Notes under the pieces: generated by a model | The model's input: the letters and a program-made list of their open reading frames with translations, nothing else | Told to the model about the DNA's origin: nothing | The model's database searches: none | Position numbers and translations under genes: made by a program | NCBI GenBank assembly: GCA_963693285.1 | Contig: OY848918.1 | Span: 16,666,785 to 16,730,784, forward strand | Length of the DNA stretch: 64,000 bases | DNA from: Xestospongia muta | Lineage: Eukaryota > Porifera > Demospongiae > Haplosclerida > Petrosiidae | Reading direction: 5' to 3' | In this document: positions 61,628 through 64,000 of the stretch, piece by piece | How positions within the stretch are numbered: the first letter of the stretch is position 1 | Layout: every line of letters starts with the position of its first letter

Positions 61628-64000
61628 CTATTTCGCATCATATTTTGACTGAACCTCTGGTTTGGCTAAATACTGTCGAATCTTTAAAGCAATGGAGGCG
61701 TGATTCACAATTGGGTCTTCTACTGCAGCAAGAACAACATCCCAAGTACTGCTTGATGGAAATGTATCCATCCAACTTCGTAACACTGTAATAAGTTTTG
61801 TTGTGTTATCATCATGACTTCGATTTAAACCACCTAGGACACGATCTTCTACTTCTAAAGCGATGCCTATCTTGTCCCACTCATACTCAATATCTCTTAA
61901 AAGACTCACGAGCTCTTTAAGTTTCGGTTTCTTCATTAAGATACAAGTGAGATCAACTACATTAGAAATACAAAATTTTAATAACAAATATAATGTTACA
62001 TCCACGAATCTTACAGAGATGACAATGGCTCTTTCAAATATTTATTAGTATCTCTTTAAAATATTAATTTTCTACAATATAGTTTATTTAACAATAGGAA
62101 TATGGCAGGTGTTATATATAGTACTGGTTCTATCTACAATATGCTAAAGTGATGACTTATTTGCAGGCTGAGGCAATGTTTATAGAATCATTATACTTCT
62201 GTAAAATGGAATTTATAAGAAGCAGTTTTACTTTATTAGGAATATATTTAAGTCATGCTTGCAGTAATGACATTTATTCTGCTGAATGTTTTTGCATGAA
62301 TTTTTAAATACATAAGCATACCTTGTAGCTTCACATCTTCTACTTGAATCCATGGTAACTGTCTTGATGGATCAATACATTGTATTATTCGATGATCTCT
62401 ACAACAGGTAATACTTTCTTTGTCTTTGTCTGGGCGACAAAGATGTCTAGGAAAGGAAGCACACATTGGGCAATAAAAACGCTCCTGAGGTAATGAAAGA
62501 ATTGGCTTATACTGAAATTTTTTAACCACATCTCCAATGCCTTCGAGAAGAGCATTTCGAATAGCTGAGCAATTATCTGAAGGGCCACTATAGTAGACAT
62601 CTAGAGAGTAGATAGCATCAACAAGTAACACTCCTCCTGCTATATCAAAACACGATAACTGGATAGCATTACGATATTGTAGTAGTTCCTCTGAAGGCTC
62701 ATCAGATGTTGGAGGTCGAAAGAGATAAAATTTCGGTGACTTAGATCGCTTAACAAGATTGACAACCAGAGCAGGAAAGATTCCTTGAGGTACAGGCTTC
62801 ATATCCCATGTTAAAACAAGAGCATCTGTGACATTTGAAAAGGATGTAATTATATTCTCCAAGTTAGAAGTAGTAGGTAAAACACAGGGTAAAAAGAACT
62901 CTCCTTTATCTGGTAAAGGAGCTATAATGAAGATATATTCCAATAACTTCAAGAAGTCATCTGCAGTAAAATCAAGTGAGAAACCATTAGGAAGGCAATC
63001 GAGTAGGTCATGTGTAAAAATACCTTCAGATTTGAGTTGTGCATGAGCATTTGCTGGAACAACTATATTCATTTCCTCTAAGTGGGTAATGGCGTCAGCA
63101 AAAGAAACACTGATTACTTCTGAGAGCTTATTAAAAAGGGGCTGTGGGTGAAGAAAAACCACATCAGGCAATACAGTTGGAAAGTACAAGAAAATGGTTA
63201 AATCATGATAGTACAGTAACGAAGCTTCGATGTCTTTCTGATCCATCTCAAGTGTCAAGCCTATTCTAAAGCATTCTCTTTTATTGACAACCATTGATTT
63301 GGTAATCTTCTGAAGATCCTCTAATTCAAGCTTAAATAAGAACCATCGTGCTGGAATTTCTGCCTCAATGTAAGATCGGCTAACAATTGTACGAATTCTC
63401 TCAGCAATTTTCATTTGAGGCTCATCTCTGGATGTTGTATTGAGAGGAAATATTATCTCCTCTTTGGCTTGAGAGTAATTCACATGGACACCTCTGAATT
63501 GACTTAATGTAGACCACAAACGAGCATTCTTTTCCTCTAAAGATTCGCCCACGCATTCCGTTATTTTATCAAAAAACGTACCAAGAACAAGAAGGGAAGG
63601 CTCTGGATGTGAAAACGTAATGTGAATTTTGCGCAAATCAGGCTGATCTATGGATGTTAGCGAACGAAAAGAAGACTCAAGTAGCTGTAAATTTGTAATT
63701 TGTCGCTCTACTGGGGCTCCAATCTGTTGACCCTTAAAGCTAAAAAAAAATTTTGGCTTGTCTTCAAGCTTCTCATTTAGTTTTTGCGTGAGAATATTAA
63801 CTGGACTGTAGCGTAATATTGCGGGAGCAATATCCAAAAAGGCTGCTTGTCCACCTGAATCTACACAGTAAATCCAATGAGAGTTAAATAGCTCAGGAGA
63901 TTCTTTTACAGTAGGCATGATCTCAGCAATCTCATTTACTGTTTGTGCGACAGGTGGAGGTGTCAGCTTTGAAGGAGAAATTGAGGTAACTTCATTGACG
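61628..64000 (-). CDS. Second (Ankyrin-)Roc-COR-Death protein, 5' part beyond the window
   Basis: Two minus-strand exons: 62322 to at least 64000 (Roc-COR) and 61628-61956 (Death domain and stop), joined G|TT to read 'VKLQVDLTCIL'. The frame stays open to the window edge, upstream of the first Met at 63918, so the gene continues right. Visible parts: '[20 protein letters not shown]' (G3 and following), 'TFFDK', '[12 protein letters not shown]' (start of COR), 'LVLTWDMKPVPQGIFPAL', the cysteine cluster 'FYCPMCASFPRHLCRP', and the Death domain 'VVLAAVEDPIVNHASIALK'. Identity with the 21879-45261 gene is high across the Roc-COR exon (about 65-70 percent by eye), but the acidic serine-rich insertion is largely different. 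Ankyrin exons and P-loop are expected to the right of the window. Confidence 0.92.

Overview
This is AT-rich eukaryotic DNA. Coding sequence is cut by introns with GT/AG borders, some only about 60 bp long and others of several kb filled with transposon debris. Short introns, an ankyrin/Roc-COR/Death-domain gene family, SWIM-finger Mutator-like elements and Gypsy remnants fit an early-branching animal. A demosponge such as Amphimedon queenslandica is my best guess, by inference only. Almost every real gene reads from the minus strand. Most long open frames without spliced context are chance frames in AT-rich DNA.

Core of the window. A seven-exon minus-strand gene (45261 down to 21879) reads through in one frame after splicing and predicts 976 residues: ankyrin repeats, a Ras-like Roc GTPase domain, a COR region with a conserved cysteine cluster, and a C-terminal Death domain. 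This is the layout of the C-terminal half of DAPK1, without the kinase. A close paralogue starts at 61628 and runs off the right edge. Two ankyrin exons of another family member lie at 9.0 and 12.2 kb, and Death-domain tails survive as fragments at about 13.1 and 14.8 kb. Intronic DNA around the ankyrin exons (10.1-11.3 kb and 38.0-38.6 kb) and flanking DNA (0.06-2.7 kb and 46.7-47.9 kb) is duplicated as well. The locus is therefore a tandemly duplicated cluster.

Mobile DNA. From left to right: a 5'-truncated non-LTR retrotransposon fragment (942-2217) whose empty site is kept in the second copy of the duplication; a complete CACTA/EnSpm-like element with 3-bp target duplications (18342-21711); a 72-bp-unit tandem array with a 582-bp higher-order repeat (28.4-29.5 kb); a Mutator-like SWIM/PHD element with terminal inverted repeats (32143-34734); a degenerate Gypsy element with LTRs, primer-binding site and polypurine tract (38828-42893); a SAMD3-like plus-strand pseudogene (48.2-49.8 kb); and a 394-bp inverted-repeat MITE (56885-57278). 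The Gypsy, Mutator-like and tandem-array sequences all sit in introns of the ankyrin-Roc-COR-Death gene.

Right part. An ABCG-type half-transporter occupies at least 18 minus-strand exons (59426 down to 53455). It may continue into an acidic, disordered C-terminal region ending at 51460, or that region may be a separate gene. Exon phases agree almost throughout, but a TAA, a TGA and a one-base homopolymer frameshift interrupt the frame. It is either a recent pseudogene or carries sequence errors. A 200-base run of N (45481-45680) sits in a local tandem duplication just upstream of the core gene.
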